Source: an uncultured Rubritalea sp.
Lineage (GTDB): Bacteria > Verrucomicrobiota > Verrucomicrobiia > Verrucomicrobiales > Akkermansiaceae
Reading direction: 5' to 3'
Length of the DNA stretch: 12,392 nt
Assembly: GCA_937951395.1 (NCBI GenBank)
Contig: CALFBV010000188.1
Span: 1 to 12,392, forward strand
A program made the translations under genes and the position numbers. Positions 1 to 9,114 of this stretch are shown piece by piece (the stretch's first letter is position 1; each line of letters starts with the position of its first letter). The notes under the pieces are model-generated. The model was not told where the DNA came from. It did no database searches and saw only the letters and a list, made by a program, of their open reading frames with translations.

Positions 1-86
1 CGTTATCCAAACTAAATGGTATTTCAGACTGTAACAACTATGAGATGATTTACGATATTTCGACATTACCGCAAGCATACTGGAAG

Positions 87-112
87 TCTTCGCCTAAAGG
101 CGAGGGTTTTTC
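87..112 (+). terminator. Intrinsic terminator, probably of a gene to the left
   Basis: TCGCC (90-94) pairs with GGCGA (99-103) across a TAAA loop. G-U and C-G pairs can extend the stem to about 87-106, and a run of five T follows at 107-111. This is the usual form of a rho-independent terminator on the plus strand, so transcription entering from the left probably ends here. The upstream gene itself is not visible. Confidence 0.6.
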
Positions 113-149
113 TCCCATTCCCCGACTACAGACAATAAATCACTACCAC

Positions 150-189
150 AAACCCTACACGGCACAATGCAGTATAGGGTTTTCCTTTT
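150..189 (+). terminator. Second hairpin with T-rich tail, terminator or gltB attenuator
   Basis: AAACCCTA (150-157) pairs with TAGGGTTT (175-182). After a C/A mismatch the stem continues with AC/GT and, past a second mismatch, GCA (162-164) with TGC (168-170) around a CAA loop, about 13 pairs in all. TTTCCTTTT (181-189) follows. It may be a second tandem terminator for the left-hand gene. If the gltB promoter lies upstream of 150, it would instead be a leader attenuator. The sequence does not decide between these. Confidence 0.5.
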
Positions 190-295
190 GATACCAAAAG
201 CCCCCAAATTCACTTGGCAAAACCATATTCCTGAGCTTAACTTCCGCCATACATAAAGACCTCCCTGCAAAATTAGTCTTAAAATTTCGACTGTC

Positions 296-3200
296 ATGAC
301 ACCATACAACGCAACATACACCCCAGACTCCACCGGCTCACTACACTCCTTCTCAAACGAAAAAGACAACTGTGGCATGGGCGCTATTGCGAATATCAAT
401 GGAACCCCTTCATTCGACATCCTCAACAAAGCCATCGAGTCAGTCTGCAACATGACGCACCGTGGTGGTGTGGATGCGGACATGAAGACGGGTGACGGAT
501 CTGGTGTTCTCTCGCAAATCCCACGCAAGCTCTTCAAACAAGAAGCAGAGAAGCTCGGCACTAAAGTCACCGATGCTGCTGATCTCGCAGTTGGTGTATT
601 TTTCCTACCCAATGACAATCCATCAGGTGCAGAAAAAATCATCACACTCGCTGAGAAAACCCTCAAGGCACGCGGCATAGAAATCATCGGCTGGAGAGAA
701 GTCCCTGTAGCTAAGGAAGAACTCGGAGTCCAAGCCCAGAAGACCTGCCCAGTCATCAAGCACCTCATCATGACCAAGCCAGAGGGAATGGACGAGCTCG
801 CATTCGAACGCCAGCTCTACCTCGTTCGCCGCACTATTGAGCAAGGCACTACCGATATTGCTAACTTCTACATACCATCATTCTCAGGACGTCTTATCAG
901 CTACAAGGGACTAGCCATGCCAGCTACGCTAAAGGCATTCTACCTAGACATGCAGAATCCAGACTTCCAGACCGCCATCGTAGTCTACCATCAGCGATTC
1001 TCTACCAATACTTTCCCAGCATGGCCACTCGGCCAGCCATTCCGCATGCTCGCCCACAATGGCGAAATCAACACCGTCCGCGGTAACCGTAACTGGATGG
1101 CATCCAGAGAAGGATTCTTCCAGTCAGACGTCTGGGGAGACGACATCCACCTCGTAAAAGACCTCCTCAGCGAAAAAGAATCTGACTCCGCATCACTAGA
1201 TCACTGCCTAGAGCTACTCACCCTGTCTGGTCGTGAGATTGAGCACTCCATGTGCATGCTCGTGCCACCTGCGTATCGTCACGATGCTGAAATTTCAGAA
1301 GACCTTCGTTCATTCTACGCCTATCACCGCTCATTCTCTGAGCCATGGGATGGTCCCGCTGGACTCGTATTCACAGACGGTGTGAAAATCTGCGCTGGGC
1401 TAGACAGAAATGGTCTCCGTCCATCACGCTACGCACTCTCAGATGACGGACTACTCTACATCGGATCAGAGATCGGCTGTATCGAGTGTGATGAAGGAAA
1501 TATTATCGAGAAAGGTCGCCTAGGACCTGGACAAATGCTCGTCGCCAATACCTCCACAGGCAAGCTAGAACTCGACCGCGAAGTCAAAGAACGCCTCGCT
1601 AAAAAAGCACCCTACGGACGTTGGGTAGATGAAAACCGAGTCGAACTTAAAGACTACGTTTCCCCAGAGCCACACGCTCCAGCGATCGATGTAGATCCTA
1701 TCACACTCTCACGTCAGCAGGTAGCCAATGCAGTATCCTCAGAGGAACTCGACATGGTATTCCCACCGATGATCAAGGGCGCACAGGAAGCAGTATTCTC
1801 CATGGGTGATGACATCCCGCTCGCAGTGCTATCCAGCTACCCTAGACTGCTATTCACTTACTTCAAGCAACTCTTCGCCCAGGTCACTAACCCACCGATC
1901 GACCCGATCCGTGAGTGGGCAGTCATGTCACTCTCCGCTGGCCTCGGTGTAGAGCATAATCTCCTAGACGAGACTCCAGAGCACGCTCGCGTGCTAGCCC
2001 TAGAGTCAGCTATCCTTCTAGAACATGAGCTAGACCGTGTGAAGCACATGGATGAATTCAACTTCAAGAGTCGCACCATAGACACCACATGGGCAGCGAG
2101 CGAGGGAGCCGCCGGCATGAAAGCCGCAGTTCAGACCGTCTGTGAGCAAGTGGAAAAAGTCATCGATGAAGGGTCGCTCATCGTCATCCTTTCTGACCGT
2201 GCAGCCTCAGCAGAGCGCATCGCCATTCCATCACTCCTCGTCACAGGAGCAGTTCACCATCATTTAAATAGAGCCAAAAAGCGTCTTCGCGCGTCACTCG
2301 TCATCGAGACCGCAGAAGCTCGCGATACCCACCAGATCGCCTGCCTATTCGGCTTCGGTGCTACCGCCGTCTGCCCATACCTCGGTTACGAGACAGTGCG
2401 TCAGGTCGTGGCAAATGACATCAAAGGCAAGCTCGGAGAAGGCATGAACCCTGAAAAGGCAATGACCAACTACCGCAAAGCCCTCGAAAAAGGTCTCCTC
2501 AAGATCATGTCCAAGATGGGCATCTCAGTTCTCAACTCCTACCAGGGCGCACAAATTTTCGAAGCTGTAGGCATCGGTAGTGATGTCATGGACATCTGCT
2601 TCACTGGTTGCCAATCCCGCATCGCAGGCATCGGCTTCGAGGAAATTGCAGACGAATCCATCATCCGCCACAAAGCCGCCTATGCAGACATTTTAGAAGA
2701 TGGAAAAGCAACCACAGAGCCACTCCCACTCGGAGACCCAGGCTACTTCCGCTACCGTAAGACTGGCGAACGCCACGCTCTAACAACGGACGTCATCAAG
2801 AACTTCCACACCTTCGTAAGAGACAACAACCGCGAGGACTACGACGCCTACGTGCAAGCCACCATCGAGACCCACCCAGTCACGATCAAGGACCTCCTAG
2901 ACTTCGTCCCACTCACATCTGGTCCAGTGCCTATCGAGGAAGTAGAGCCTATCGAAGACATCCGTCGCCGTTTCACTACAGCAGCCATGTCCATGGGCGC
3001 ACTCTCACCAGAAGCACACGAGACCCTAGCCATCGCCATGAACCGTATCGGAGCTAAATCCGACTCAGGCGAAGGCGGAGAAGACCCTAAGCGTTTCCTC
3101 CCTTACCCGAATGGTGACCTCGCACGCTCCAGCATTAAGCAAGTAGCCTCTGGCCGCTTCGGAGTCTCCGCTCACTACCTAGTAAATGCAGACGAGCTAG

Positions 3201-4924
3201 AAATCAAAATGGCACAGGGCGCCAAGCCCGGCGAAGGTGGACAGCTCCCAGGGCACAAGGTCAACGGTATCATCGCAAGACTGCGTAACACCCAGCCAGG
3301 CGTCCAGCTCATCTCACCACCACCGCACCACGACATCTACTCCATCGAGGACCTTGCACAGCTGATCCATGATCTTAAAGAAATCAACCCAACAGCCAAA
3401 GTCACCGTCAAGCTCGTATCCGAAGCTGGCGTAGGAACCGTAGCCGCTGGTGTAGCAAAGGCATCTGCCGACAACATCCTCATCTCAGGACACGATGGCG
3501 GAACCGCAGCCTCACCACTCTCATCCACTAAGCACTGTGGACTCCCATGGGAACTCGGACTAGCAGAAGCACAGCAGACATTACTCCTCAATAACCTCCG
3601 CTCCAAAGTCACCCTCCGCACAGACGGCGGCATGAAGAACGGAAAAGACATCGTCACCGCAGCCATCCTCGGGGCAGAGCAGTTCAACTTCGGCACCATC
3701 GCCATGATCGCCATGGGCTGTGTTTACGTTCGTAAATGTCACCTAAACAACTGTCCAGTAGGAGTCGCCACCACAGACCCTAAATGGAGAGCCAAGTTCA
3801 AAGGAACCCCTGAGCAAGTCGTCAACTTCTTCAACGCAGTCTCAGAAGAATGTCGCGAAATCATGGCAAGCCTCGGAGTCAGAAAGCTAGACGACCTCAT
3901 CGGTCACCCAGAAATGCTCAAGCAACGCCACGTCCCTGAGCACCCGAAGGCGAACACCGTTGACCTAGCACCCGTCCTCAAAAACGTCATCCCAGAAACT
4001 GCGAAAGCATTCAACATCAGCGAAAGCGACATCCACAGAATCTGCATGGAAGACCGCAACGACGGCATCCACATCCCAGAGCTAGACATCCAGATCCTAG
4101 AAGACCTCAAGTCAAAGCAAGACATCAAGGAACTCAGCGAACTAGCAGACAGAGGTTCCATCAAGCTAGACTACAAAGTCATCAGCACCAACCGCAACCT
4201 CGGAACACGTCTTTCAGGCAGAGTCGCAGAAGCATTTGGCAAGGACGGACTCCCATGCGAATCCATCGTGCTCAATCTCACCGGCTCAGCAGGTCAGTCA
4301 TGCGGAACATTCCTCACCAATGGCATCCAGCTAAACGTCATCGGAGAAGCCAACGACTACGTAGGCAAAGGCATGTCCGGTGGCAGAATCACCGTCAGGC
4401 CACACGCGAACCACCAGTTCGACCCAGCCAAAAACTCCATCGTAGGCAACACCTGCCTCTACGGAGCGACCAAAGGCAGACTCTTCGTCAACGGACGTGC
4501 AGGTGAGCGCTTCGGCGTAAGACTCTCCGGCGCCCACACCGTAGTAGAAGGCTGTGGCGACCACGGCTGCGAATACATGACCAATGGACTCGTAGTCATC
4601 TTAGGCACCACAGGTCAGAACTTCGGAGCAGGCATGTCAGGCGGCACCGCCTACGTCTACGATGAAGACGGCATCTTCCAGTCCCGCATCAACACCGAGA
4701 TGGTAGCCGCCCTCCCCGTCCAGCGAGACCAAGACAAAGCCGAAGCCAAAGCCCTCATCGAAGACCACCTCAAACTAACCGGAAGCCCAAGAGCCGAAAA
4801 GCTCCTCAGCAACTGGGAAAAGACCTGCAAAAAGCTAATCCGCGTAATCCCAAAAACAAAAGCCGCCCTAGAAGCTGCCGAAGAACAACATGAGGCAGCA
4901 GGCACACCGAAGGCGAAAGCTTAA
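296..4924 (+). CDS. gltB: Glutamate synthase large (alpha) subunit
   Basis: GltB makes L-glutamate from glutamine and 2-oxoglutarate in the cytoplasm. Its N-terminal glutaminase domain releases ammonia, which is channelled to the FMN-containing synthase domain. At 1542 residues it has the family length. Visible features are: the type-2 amidotransferase nucleophile Cys26 in NCGMGA, implying removal of a 25-residue propeptide; the glutaminase signature HQRFSTNTFPAWPLG near residue 232, with AHNGEIN about 20 residues on; the FMN domain with MSMGALSPEAHE near 898, SGEGGEDPKRF and KPGEGGQLPGHK; the [3Fe-4S] cysteines 1142, 1148 and 1153 with the classical C-x5-C-x4-C spacing; and a C-terminal GXGXG beta-helix from about 1300 to 1480. 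The ATG at 296 gives a normal propeptide length, and no Shine-Dalgarno sequence precedes it. The electron-donating small subunit gltD is not adjacent, and a terminator follows directly, so gltB appears monocistronic. The NADPH type is assumed rather than shown, since that specificity lies in GltD. Confidence 0.97.
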   Translation: MTPYNATYTPDSTGSLHSFSNEKDNCGMGAIANINGTPSFDILNKAIESVCNMTHRGGVDADMKTGDGSGVLSQIPRKLFKQEAEKLGTKVTDAADLAVGVFFLPNDNPSGAEKIITLAEKTLKARGIEIIGWREVPVAKEELGVQAQKTCPVIKHLIMTKPEGMDELAFERQLYLVRRTIEQGTTDIANFYIPSFSGRLISYKGLAMPATLKAFYLDMQNPDFQTAIVVYHQRFSTNTFPAWPLGQPFRMLAHNGEINTVRGNRNWMASREGFFQSDVWGDDIHLVKDLLSEKESDSASLDHCLELLTLSGREIEHSMCMLVPPAYRHDAEISEDLRSFYAYHRSFSEPWDGPAGLVFTDGVKICAGLDRNGLRPSRYALSDDGLLYIGSEIGCIECDEGNIIEKGRLGPGQMLVANTSTGKLELDREVKERLAKKAPYGRWVDENRVELKDYVSPEPHAPAIDVDPITLSRQQVANAVSSEELDMVFPPMIKGAQEAVFSMGDDIPLAVLSSYPRLLFTYFKQLFAQVTNPPIDPIREWAVMSLSAGLGVEHNLLDETPEHARVLALESAILLEHELDRVKHMDEFNFKSRTIDTTWAASEGAAGMKAAVQTVCEQVEKVIDEGSLIVILSDRAASAERIAIPSLLVTGAVHHHLNRAKKRLRASLVIETAEARDTHQIACLFGFGATAVCPYLGYETVRQVVANDIKGKLGEGMNPEKAMTNYRKALEKGLLKIMSKMGISVLNSYQGAQIFEAVGIGSDVMDICFTGCQSRIAGIGFEEIADESIIRHKAAYADILEDGKATTEPLPLGDPGYFRYRKTGERHALTTDVIKNFHTFVRDNNREDYDAYVQATIETHPVTIKDLLDFVPLTSGPVPIEEVEPIEDIRRRFTTAAMSMGALSPEAHETLAIAMNRIGAKSDSGEGGEDPKRFLPYPNGDLARSSIKQVASGRFGVSAHYLVNADELEIKMAQGAKPGEGGQLPGHKVNGIIARLRNTQPGVQLISPPPHHDIYSIEDLAQLIHDLKEINPTAKVTVKLVSEAGVGTVAAGVAKASADNILISGHDGGTAASPLSSTKHCGLPWELGLAEAQQTLLLNNLRSKVTLRTDGGMKNGKDIVTAAILGAEQFNFGTIAMIAMGCVYVRKCHLNNCPVGVATTDPKWRAKFKGTPEQVVNFFNAVSEECREIMASLGVRKLDDLIGHPEMLKQRHVPEHPKANTVDLAPVLKNVIPETAKAFNISESDIHRICMEDRNDGIHIPELDIQILEDLKSKQDIKELSELADRGSIKLDYKVISTNRNLGTRLSGRVAEAFGKDGLPCESIVLNLTGSAGQSCGTFLTNGIQLNVIGEANDYVGKGMSGGRITVRPHANHQFDPAKNSIVGNTCLYGATKGRLFVNGRAGERFGVRLSGAHTVVEGCGDHGCEYMTNGLVVILGTTGQNFGAGMSGGTAYVYDEDGIFQSRINTEMVAALPVQRDQDKAEAKALIEDHLKLTGSPRAEKLLSNWEKTCKKLIRVIPKTKAALEAAEEQHEAAGTPKAKA

Positions 4925-4950
4925 ACAAGATCTTCTAAACCATTCAAAAC

Positions 4951-4986
4951 AAAGCCCACTCGGAGAAATCCAAGTGGGCTTTTTTC
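4951..4986 (+). terminator. Rho-independent terminator of gltB
   Basis: AAAGCCCACT (4951-4960) pairs perfectly with AGTGGGCTTT (4973-4982). After one mismatch, GGA/TCC extends the stem to a GAAA tetraloop (4965-4968). The T run at 4980-4985 overlaps the 3' end of the stem. It lies 27 bases after the gltB stop and should end that transcript. The next roughly 230 bases, to 5218, hold nothing I can recognise. Confidence 0.88.
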
Positions 4987-5218
4987 TTCAGAAAGACACA
5001 AATAGACTACTGAAAAATCAAAAGAAGTTGAGTGAATTATAGGACTGCCCCTTTTGCTTCTCCAAGCTAGGACTCCCCTTCAAAAGATCAATAGCCTAAA
5101 CGACTAAAGTCTAGAAACCTGCGGACATTTAACAATGTCATTTTGCCCAAAGAAACTACATTACAAATTGGATTGTAGAAGCTATCGCACTTTGCCAAAT
5201 TCCCTTGGATCCTTTCAA

Positions 5219-5812
5219 CTAGTTTTTTTTGAGATCATCAACAAGTTCAGGATTTCCCATCATCTCAGATTTAATCATAAGCCTTAGTTCTATCTCATAT
5301 TGCTCTCCATTCTGCCACTCTCCAAATGTATCTAATTGAATTAAGATTGAGTCGATGTGTCGCTCTTTATTTTTGATTGCTTTTTTGAACTTACCAAGAG
5401 GTTTACGCAAAGCCTTTTCAAAGGCTTCAGGAAAAGCTGTTCGTAGATAACGAGCAGCTCGCCAAGAAACAACGAAATCCACTGCATCTTCGTTAAGGGT
5501 AATATCTTCTCTAAATTTCAACTTTTGTGGATAAAATTCGAGATCACACATTCGTCCAGGCACCCATATATTCTTACTACCTTGTGTAACTTAAAATGAA
5601 TGTTCCTAGGATGTCTACCGTTAAGCAACTGTTGATCCGGGTCATCGTTGATGACCTTCAATGGTAACAAGTCAAAGTTTGGCTCACCTTTGAAATCGGC
5701 ACTAAGACAATCACAAGTCTGGTTCAGCACCAGATAACCAATAAAATTCCTAGCAGTCCAAACACTCCCGCAAATAGTCTTTTGCGGTGATTTGGTTACA
5801 ACTATGGAACTC
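5219..5812 (-). pseudogene. Frameshifted gene remnant, family not recognised
   Basis: Two minus-strand reading frames abut and overlap. The upstream frame is open from the stop at 5812-5814 downwards and contains GYLVLNQTCDCL and PNFDLLPLKVINDD. The downstream frame is open from 5590 to the stop at 5219 and contains KNIWVPGRMCDLEFYP, AVDFVVSWRAARYL and a lysine-rich helix-like stretch. Both look protein-like. Joining them near 5575-5592, where one base appears to be missing in CACAAGGTAGT, gives a continuous sequence of about 197 residues. The upstream frame has no ATG, only a GTG at 5730, so the 5' end is probably also lost. The stretch is richer in A and T than its neighbours and lies between two housekeeping operons, which fits decaying acquired DNA. 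A perfect 7-bp hairpin (CCGCAAA/TTTGCGG, 5768-5787) falls within its upstream part. The downstream half alone, from GTG 5563, could be a short real protein. I cannot assign a function. Confidence 0.45.
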
Positions 5813-5951
5813 TAGAACACGTTTATGCCACTTTTTCATCATTTTAGTATCGCACCCCCGCCATTCATCGCTTACAAACCCACCCACGTAACACGTGTAA
5901 GACCTTCTTGCACATACTCCACACTACACTTCACATAGAATCTACAGAATC

Positions 5952-7367
5952 ATGGGAAAAACACTTTTTGATAAAATTTGGGATGCTCACGTCATCACCG
6001 AGATAGCTGATGGCCCTAGCCAACTCTACATCGACCGTCAATTCGCTCACGAGGTTACCTCGCCTCAGGCATTTAATGGTCTCAGAGACCGCGGGCTCAC
6101 AGTGATGCGTCCATCTAAGACCACTGCTACTCCAGATCACAACATACCAACTTGGAACCAGGAAAGACCGATTGCAGATCCTATTTCCAAATTCCAAGTA
6201 GAAACTCTCACTAAGAACTGTGAAGAATTCGGGATCACTCTCTACGGACTTGGGAACAAAAAGAACGGAATCGTTCACGTGGTGGGGCCAGAAAATGGTT
6301 ACACACTTCCAGGAATGACGATCGTTTGTGGTGATAGTCACACATCCACTCACGGAGCCTTCGGCACCATCGCTTTTGGTATCGGAACTTCAGAAGTGGA
6401 AATGGTACTCGCTTCACAGTGCATTCTTCAGCCTAAGCCAAAGACTATGTTGATCAAGATCGACGGTGATCTTGGTGAAGGAGTCTCTTCCAAGGACATC
6501 ATCCTTTACATTATTTCAAAGCTTACCACTGGCGGAGGCACAGGACACTTCGTTGAATTTGCTGGCAGTGCCATCACCGCCCTTTCTATGGAAGCTCGTA
6601 TGACTCTTTGCAACATGAGTATCGAAATGGGTGCCCGTGGTGGACTCATCGCTCCAGACCAAACCACCTACGATTATGTCGAAGGCCGTGAGTTCGCACC
6701 TAAAGGTGACGACTGGGACAAAGCGCTCGTTTATTGGAACACACTACATACGGATGCAGACGCAACATTCGATAAAGAATTTCATTTCTCCGCAGACGAC
6801 ATTGAACCAATGATCACATACGGAACCAACCCTGGCATGGGAGTTGGCATCAGTGGCTCTATCCCTACTCTCGACGAGATCGATGAGGCAGGTCAAGCCA
6901 CGTTCAAGCAATCTATGGAGTATATGGGCTTCCAACCAGGCGATAAGTTGATCGGTAAGAAAATTGACTACGTCTTTATCGGTTCCTGCACCAATGGTCG
7001 TATTGAAGATCTCCGCGTATTCTGCGACTTTATTAAAGGCAAAAAGAAAGCGGATCACGTCACTGCTTGGATTGTCCCAGGCAGCCGTCAGGTAGAGAAG
7101 CAAGCACGTGAAGAAGGACTCTTTGACATACTCACCGAGGCAGGCTTCGTAATGCGCCAACCTGGTTGCTCAGCTTGTCTTGCTATGAATGACGATAAAA
7201 TCCCTGCTGGGAAATATTCCGTCTCTACTTCTAACCGAAACTTCGAAGGCCGCCAAGGTCCTGGAGCACGCACCCTACTATCTAGTGTCCTCACAGCCGC
7301 TGCTGCTGCAATCACTGGAGAAGTAACTGATCCACGCACACTCATGCAGGAACCTGCACTTGCTTAA
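5952..7367 (+). CDS. leuC: 3-isopropylmalate dehydratase large subunit
   Basis: LeuC is the catalytic [4Fe-4S] subunit of isopropylmalate isomerase. With LeuD it converts 2-isopropylmalate to 3-isopropylmalate in leucine biosynthesis. The 471 residues match the family length. The cluster ligands are Cys346 (FIGSCTNGR) and Cys406 and Cys409 ([10 protein letters not shown]), almost the same positions as in the enterobacterial enzyme. Other hallmarks are [13 protein letters not shown] at 126-138, [10 protein letters not shown] at 227-236 and PGSRQV near 376. The start at 5952 gives the standard N-terminus [14 protein letters not shown]; no Shine-Dalgarno sequence is present. leuD follows after a 40-base AT-rich gap, so the two are almost certainly cotranscribed. 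No leucine-rich leader peptide is visible upstream. A small inverted repeat CACGT-AAC-ACGTG (5885-5897) lies 54 bases before the start and could be an operator, but this is weak. Confidence 0.97.
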   Translation: MGKTLFDKIWDAHVITEIADGPSQLYIDRQFAHEVTSPQAFNGLRDRGLTVMRPSKTTATPDHNIPTWNQERPIADPISKFQVETLTKNCEEFGITLYGLGNKKNGIVHVVGPENGYTLPGMTIVCGDSHTSTHGAFGTIAFGIGTSEVEMVLASQCILQPKPKTMLIKIDGDLGEGVSSKDIILYIISKLTTGGGTGHFVEFAGSAITALSMEARMTLCNMSIEMGARGGLIAPDQTTYDYVEGREFAPKGDDWDKALVYWNTLHTDADATFDKEFHFSADDIEPMITYGTNPGMGVGISGSIPTLDEIDEAGQATFKQSMEYMGFQPGDKLIGKKIDYVFIGSCTNGRIEDLRVFCDFIKGKKKADHVTAWIVPGSRQVEKQAREEGLFDILTEAGFVMRQPGCSACLAMNDDKIPAGKYSVSTSNRNFEGRQGPGARTLLSSVLTAAAAAITGEVTDPRTLMQEPALA

Positions 7368-7407
7368 TCTATTCACTATTTTTCACTCACTTTTTACTAT
7401 TTAAATC

Positions 7408-8004
7408 ATGCCTATAGAAAAATTCTCAGTTCTAACATCCACATGCATCCCTCTTCCAATCGAGAACGTGGATACTGACCAAATCATCCCAGCACGTTTC
7501 CTCAAGGCAACGACTAAGGAAGGATTTGGCGACAACCTATTCCGCGATTGGCGCTACGACAAACAAGACCAACCTAAGCAGGATTTCGTTCTCAACGACC
7601 CTACCTACTCTGGCGAAATCTTCGTAGGAGGTAAAAACTTCGGAAGCGGCTCCAGCCGTGAACACGCTGCTTGGGCTATCGCTGGCTACGGGTTCCGCGT
7701 CGTTGTCTCCAGCTTCTTCGCAGACATCTTTAAGGCCAATGCACTCAACAACGGCGTCCTTCCTGTTCAAGTTTCAGAGACATTCCTTGCTAAGCTCTTT
7801 GCTGCTATCGAGAGTGATCCATCCACTAAGGTCACCGTGAAGCTTGAGGAACAGACTATCACTCTCCACTCTACAGGAGAATCTGAGAGATTCGAAATCA
7901 ATGGCTACAAGAAAAATTGCTTAGCCAATGGTTATGACGATATCGATTTCCTATTAAGTAACCAAGATAAAATCGAAGCTTGGGAAAAGACCAGCTTCTA
8001 CTAG
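7408..8004 (+). CDS. leuD: 3-isopropylmalate dehydratase small subunit
   Basis: LeuD is the small, swivelling-domain subunit that completes the isopropylmalate isomerase active site with LeuC. At 198 residues it is the length of the bacterial LeuD type. Visible signatures are the N-terminal [16 protein letters not shown] (about 17-32) and the substrate-contacting loop [15 protein letters not shown] (about 77-91), followed by [20 protein letters not shown] in the conserved fold. The start ATG at 7408 has no Shine-Dalgarno sequence, like its neighbours. It directly follows leuC on the same strand. leuA and leuB are absent as intact genes, but a fragment resembling the end of LeuA lies just downstream. 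No convincing terminator was found after the stop codon. Confidence 0.96.
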   Translation: MPIEKFSVLTSTCIPLPIENVDTDQIIPARFLKATTKEGFGDNLFRDWRYDKQDQPKQDFVLNDPTYSGEIFVGGKNFGSGSSREHAAWAIAGYGFRVVVSSFFADIFKANALNNGVLPVQVSETFLAKLFAAIESDPSTKVTVKLEEQTITLHSTGESERFEINGYKKNCLANGYDDIDFLLSNQDKIEAWEKTSFY

Positions 8005-8088
8005 AGATCGACTTTAGTCCACTTCTTCATGCCCGCTGGGATGGAGAACAAACATCCGGGGTGTCATCCTCCGTGCATGAGAAGTTAA

Positions 8089-8205
8089 GCATCGCAAAAA
8101 TCTTCCTGGAAGACGTTCGAACTCAAACCAGTAGCCTCCGTCCGACTCAACATCAACGGCACGAACTACCAAGAAACCAGTACTGGCGATGGTCAGCTGC
8201 GTTAG
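8089..8205 (+). pseudogene. Possible relic of LeuA-type C-terminal (dimer/regulatory) domain
   Basis: The 333 bases between leuD and the convergent gene carry no intact gene. One short open frame after the stop at 8086 reads, in part, FELKPVASVRLNINGT followed by NYQETSTGDGQ. The pattern of a beta strand of alternating hydrophobics, then an NGT/NGE-type turn, then a GDG motif resembles the LeuA_dimer regulatory domain of 2-isopropylmalate and citramalate synthases, which has forms such as ATVRL-x-NGE-...-GDG. The frame ends at TAG 8203 before the rest of the domain, and stops precede it. The position right after leuCD makes a leucine gene relic plausible. The match is by eye and short; chance resemblance remains possible. 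Confidence 0.3.
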
Positions 8206-8337
8206 TCATGAGTTGCATAGTCCGCAATGCGTCTTTTTCCTGCCTTGCTACTCTCACTCTTTCGCATCGCTATTGCCCCACAATAACTATTCAAATGGTC
8301 CCAGAGAAATCAACGTTGCTTTTGGACCTCAATACTC

Positions 8338-8973
8338 TTAAAAAATAGGCTCTTTGATAAAGGTCATCCCCTCACCCGTAACTGGGTGTTTGAACCTCAG
8401 CTCCGTAGCATGTAGCTGTAGATCACAGAGGAATGGTCCCACTCCATAAAAAAGATCACCCACGATTGGCACGCCAAGCCCCTTTTTATGAGCTGCATGC
8501 ACTCGAAGCTGATGAGTACGTCCAGTCAACGGCACAAACTCCACTCGAGTCAGACCATCACCCACCTCCAAGGTCCGCCACTCTGTGATTCCCATCTTGC
8601 CGTATTCTTCATCATAGATTTGCAATGGTCGATTATCGACATCTAGCCTAAACGGTAACTCTATACGCCCTGAATTAGCATCTAACACCCCATCTAGCAC
8701 AGCAATATAGCGTTTATAAATCTTCCGGTCTTGAAACTGAATCGATAGGTTACGATGTCCCACAGCTTCCAAAGCCAGCACCATCAGCCCAGATGTATCC
8801 ATATCCAAACGATGCACAGCAGGCTGCTCGATACAATGAGGACAGATCTCCTTCAACCGAGTGGTAACAGAGTCTAACTTCTCAATCCCTCTACCGGGAA
8901 TAGAAAGCAACCCACTAGGCTTATTCACCACCACTATATGTTTGTCTTCATAGACTATGTCTAAAGCTTTCAT
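8338..8973 (-). CDS. rluA: RluA-family pseudouridine synthase
   Basis: This enzyme isomerises specific uridines in structured RNA to pseudouridine. The catalytic motif is HRLDMDTSGL, with Asp57 as the expected nucleophile. NKPSGLLSIPGRG (18-30), the RTHQLRVH block near 150 and the PIVGDLFYG block that follows complete the RluA fold. At 211 residues it lacks an N-terminal S4 domain. The QFQDRKIYKRYIA and NRPLQIYDEEYGKMGITEW segments resemble RluA proper, which in E. coli (219 residues) modifies 23S rRNA position 746 and tRNA position 32. The subfamily is inferred from the lack of an S4 domain and these motifs, so RluA versus another RluA-like enzyme is not settled. The gene is convergent with leuCD and divergent from the operon beginning at 9332. 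The ATG (complement of 8971-8973) lacks a clear Shine-Dalgarno sequence. Confidence 0.88.
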   Translation of the reverse strand: MKALDIVYEDKHIVVVNKPSGLLSIPGRGIEKLDSVTTRLKEICPHCIEQPAVHRLDMDTSGLMVLALEAVGHRNLSIQFQDRKIYKRYIAVLDGVLDANSGRIELPFRLDVDNRPLQIYDEEYGKMGITEWRTLEVGDGLTRVEFVPLTGRTHQLRVHAAHKKGLGVPIVGDLFYGVGPFLCDLQLHATELRFKHPVTGEGMTFIKEPIF

Positions 8974-9043
8974 AAGTTCATCAAATCATCTGATAAAAAA
9001 ACTCTATGTTTCCAATGTGCCAATGCAATCGTTTTTTCTAGAG

Positions 9044-9064
9044 TTCAACACTCCTAGTGTTGAA
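9044..9064. repeat. Perfect 9-bp hairpin in the rluA/DUF1611-gene intergenic region
   Basis: TTCAACACT (9044-9052) and AGTGTTGAA (9056-9064) are perfect inverted copies separated by CCT. No T run follows on either strand, so it is not an ordinary terminator. It lies between divergent genes and may be a protein-binding site or a leader RNA hairpin. Confidence 0.45.
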
Positions 9065-9083
9065 ACCCTAGGCTGTGCAGATG

Positions 9084-9100
9084 ATCTCCTCTCAGGAGAT
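9084..9100. repeat. Perfect 7-bp hairpin, ATCTCCT/AGGAGAT
   Basis: ATCTCCT (9084-9090) and AGGAGAT (9094-9100) are perfect inverted copies around a CTC loop, 20 bases after the preceding hairpin. In a plus-strand transcript the TCTCCT arm could also pair with the GGAGGAG ribosome binding site at 9122-9128, giving an alternative fold. That is inference from complementarity only. Confidence 0.4.
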
Positions 9101-9114
9101 AGCTAGTTAAAACA

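Noticed and set aside
3..191. Left-edge plus-strand open frame that could be the end of an upstream gene
   Set aside because: It reads through both terminator-like hairpins and shows no conserved motif, so any real upstream gene probably ends before about 87.
94..777. Minus-strand open frame of 227 codons opposite the start of gltB
   Set aside because: Most of it is antisense to the conserved gltB glutaminase domain, and the remainder runs through two terminator-like hairpins; the translation has no recognisable domain.
5813..5951. Leucine leader peptide or attenuator before leuC
   Set aside because: The only short frame, starting at the ATG at 5824, has no leucine run and no ribosome binding site, and no terminator/antiterminator pair is visible.
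7980..8348. Plus-strand open frame of 122 codons after leuD
   Set aside because: It starts inside leuD, its translation has no domain-like pattern, and the only familiar-looking peptide in this stretch is in another frame.
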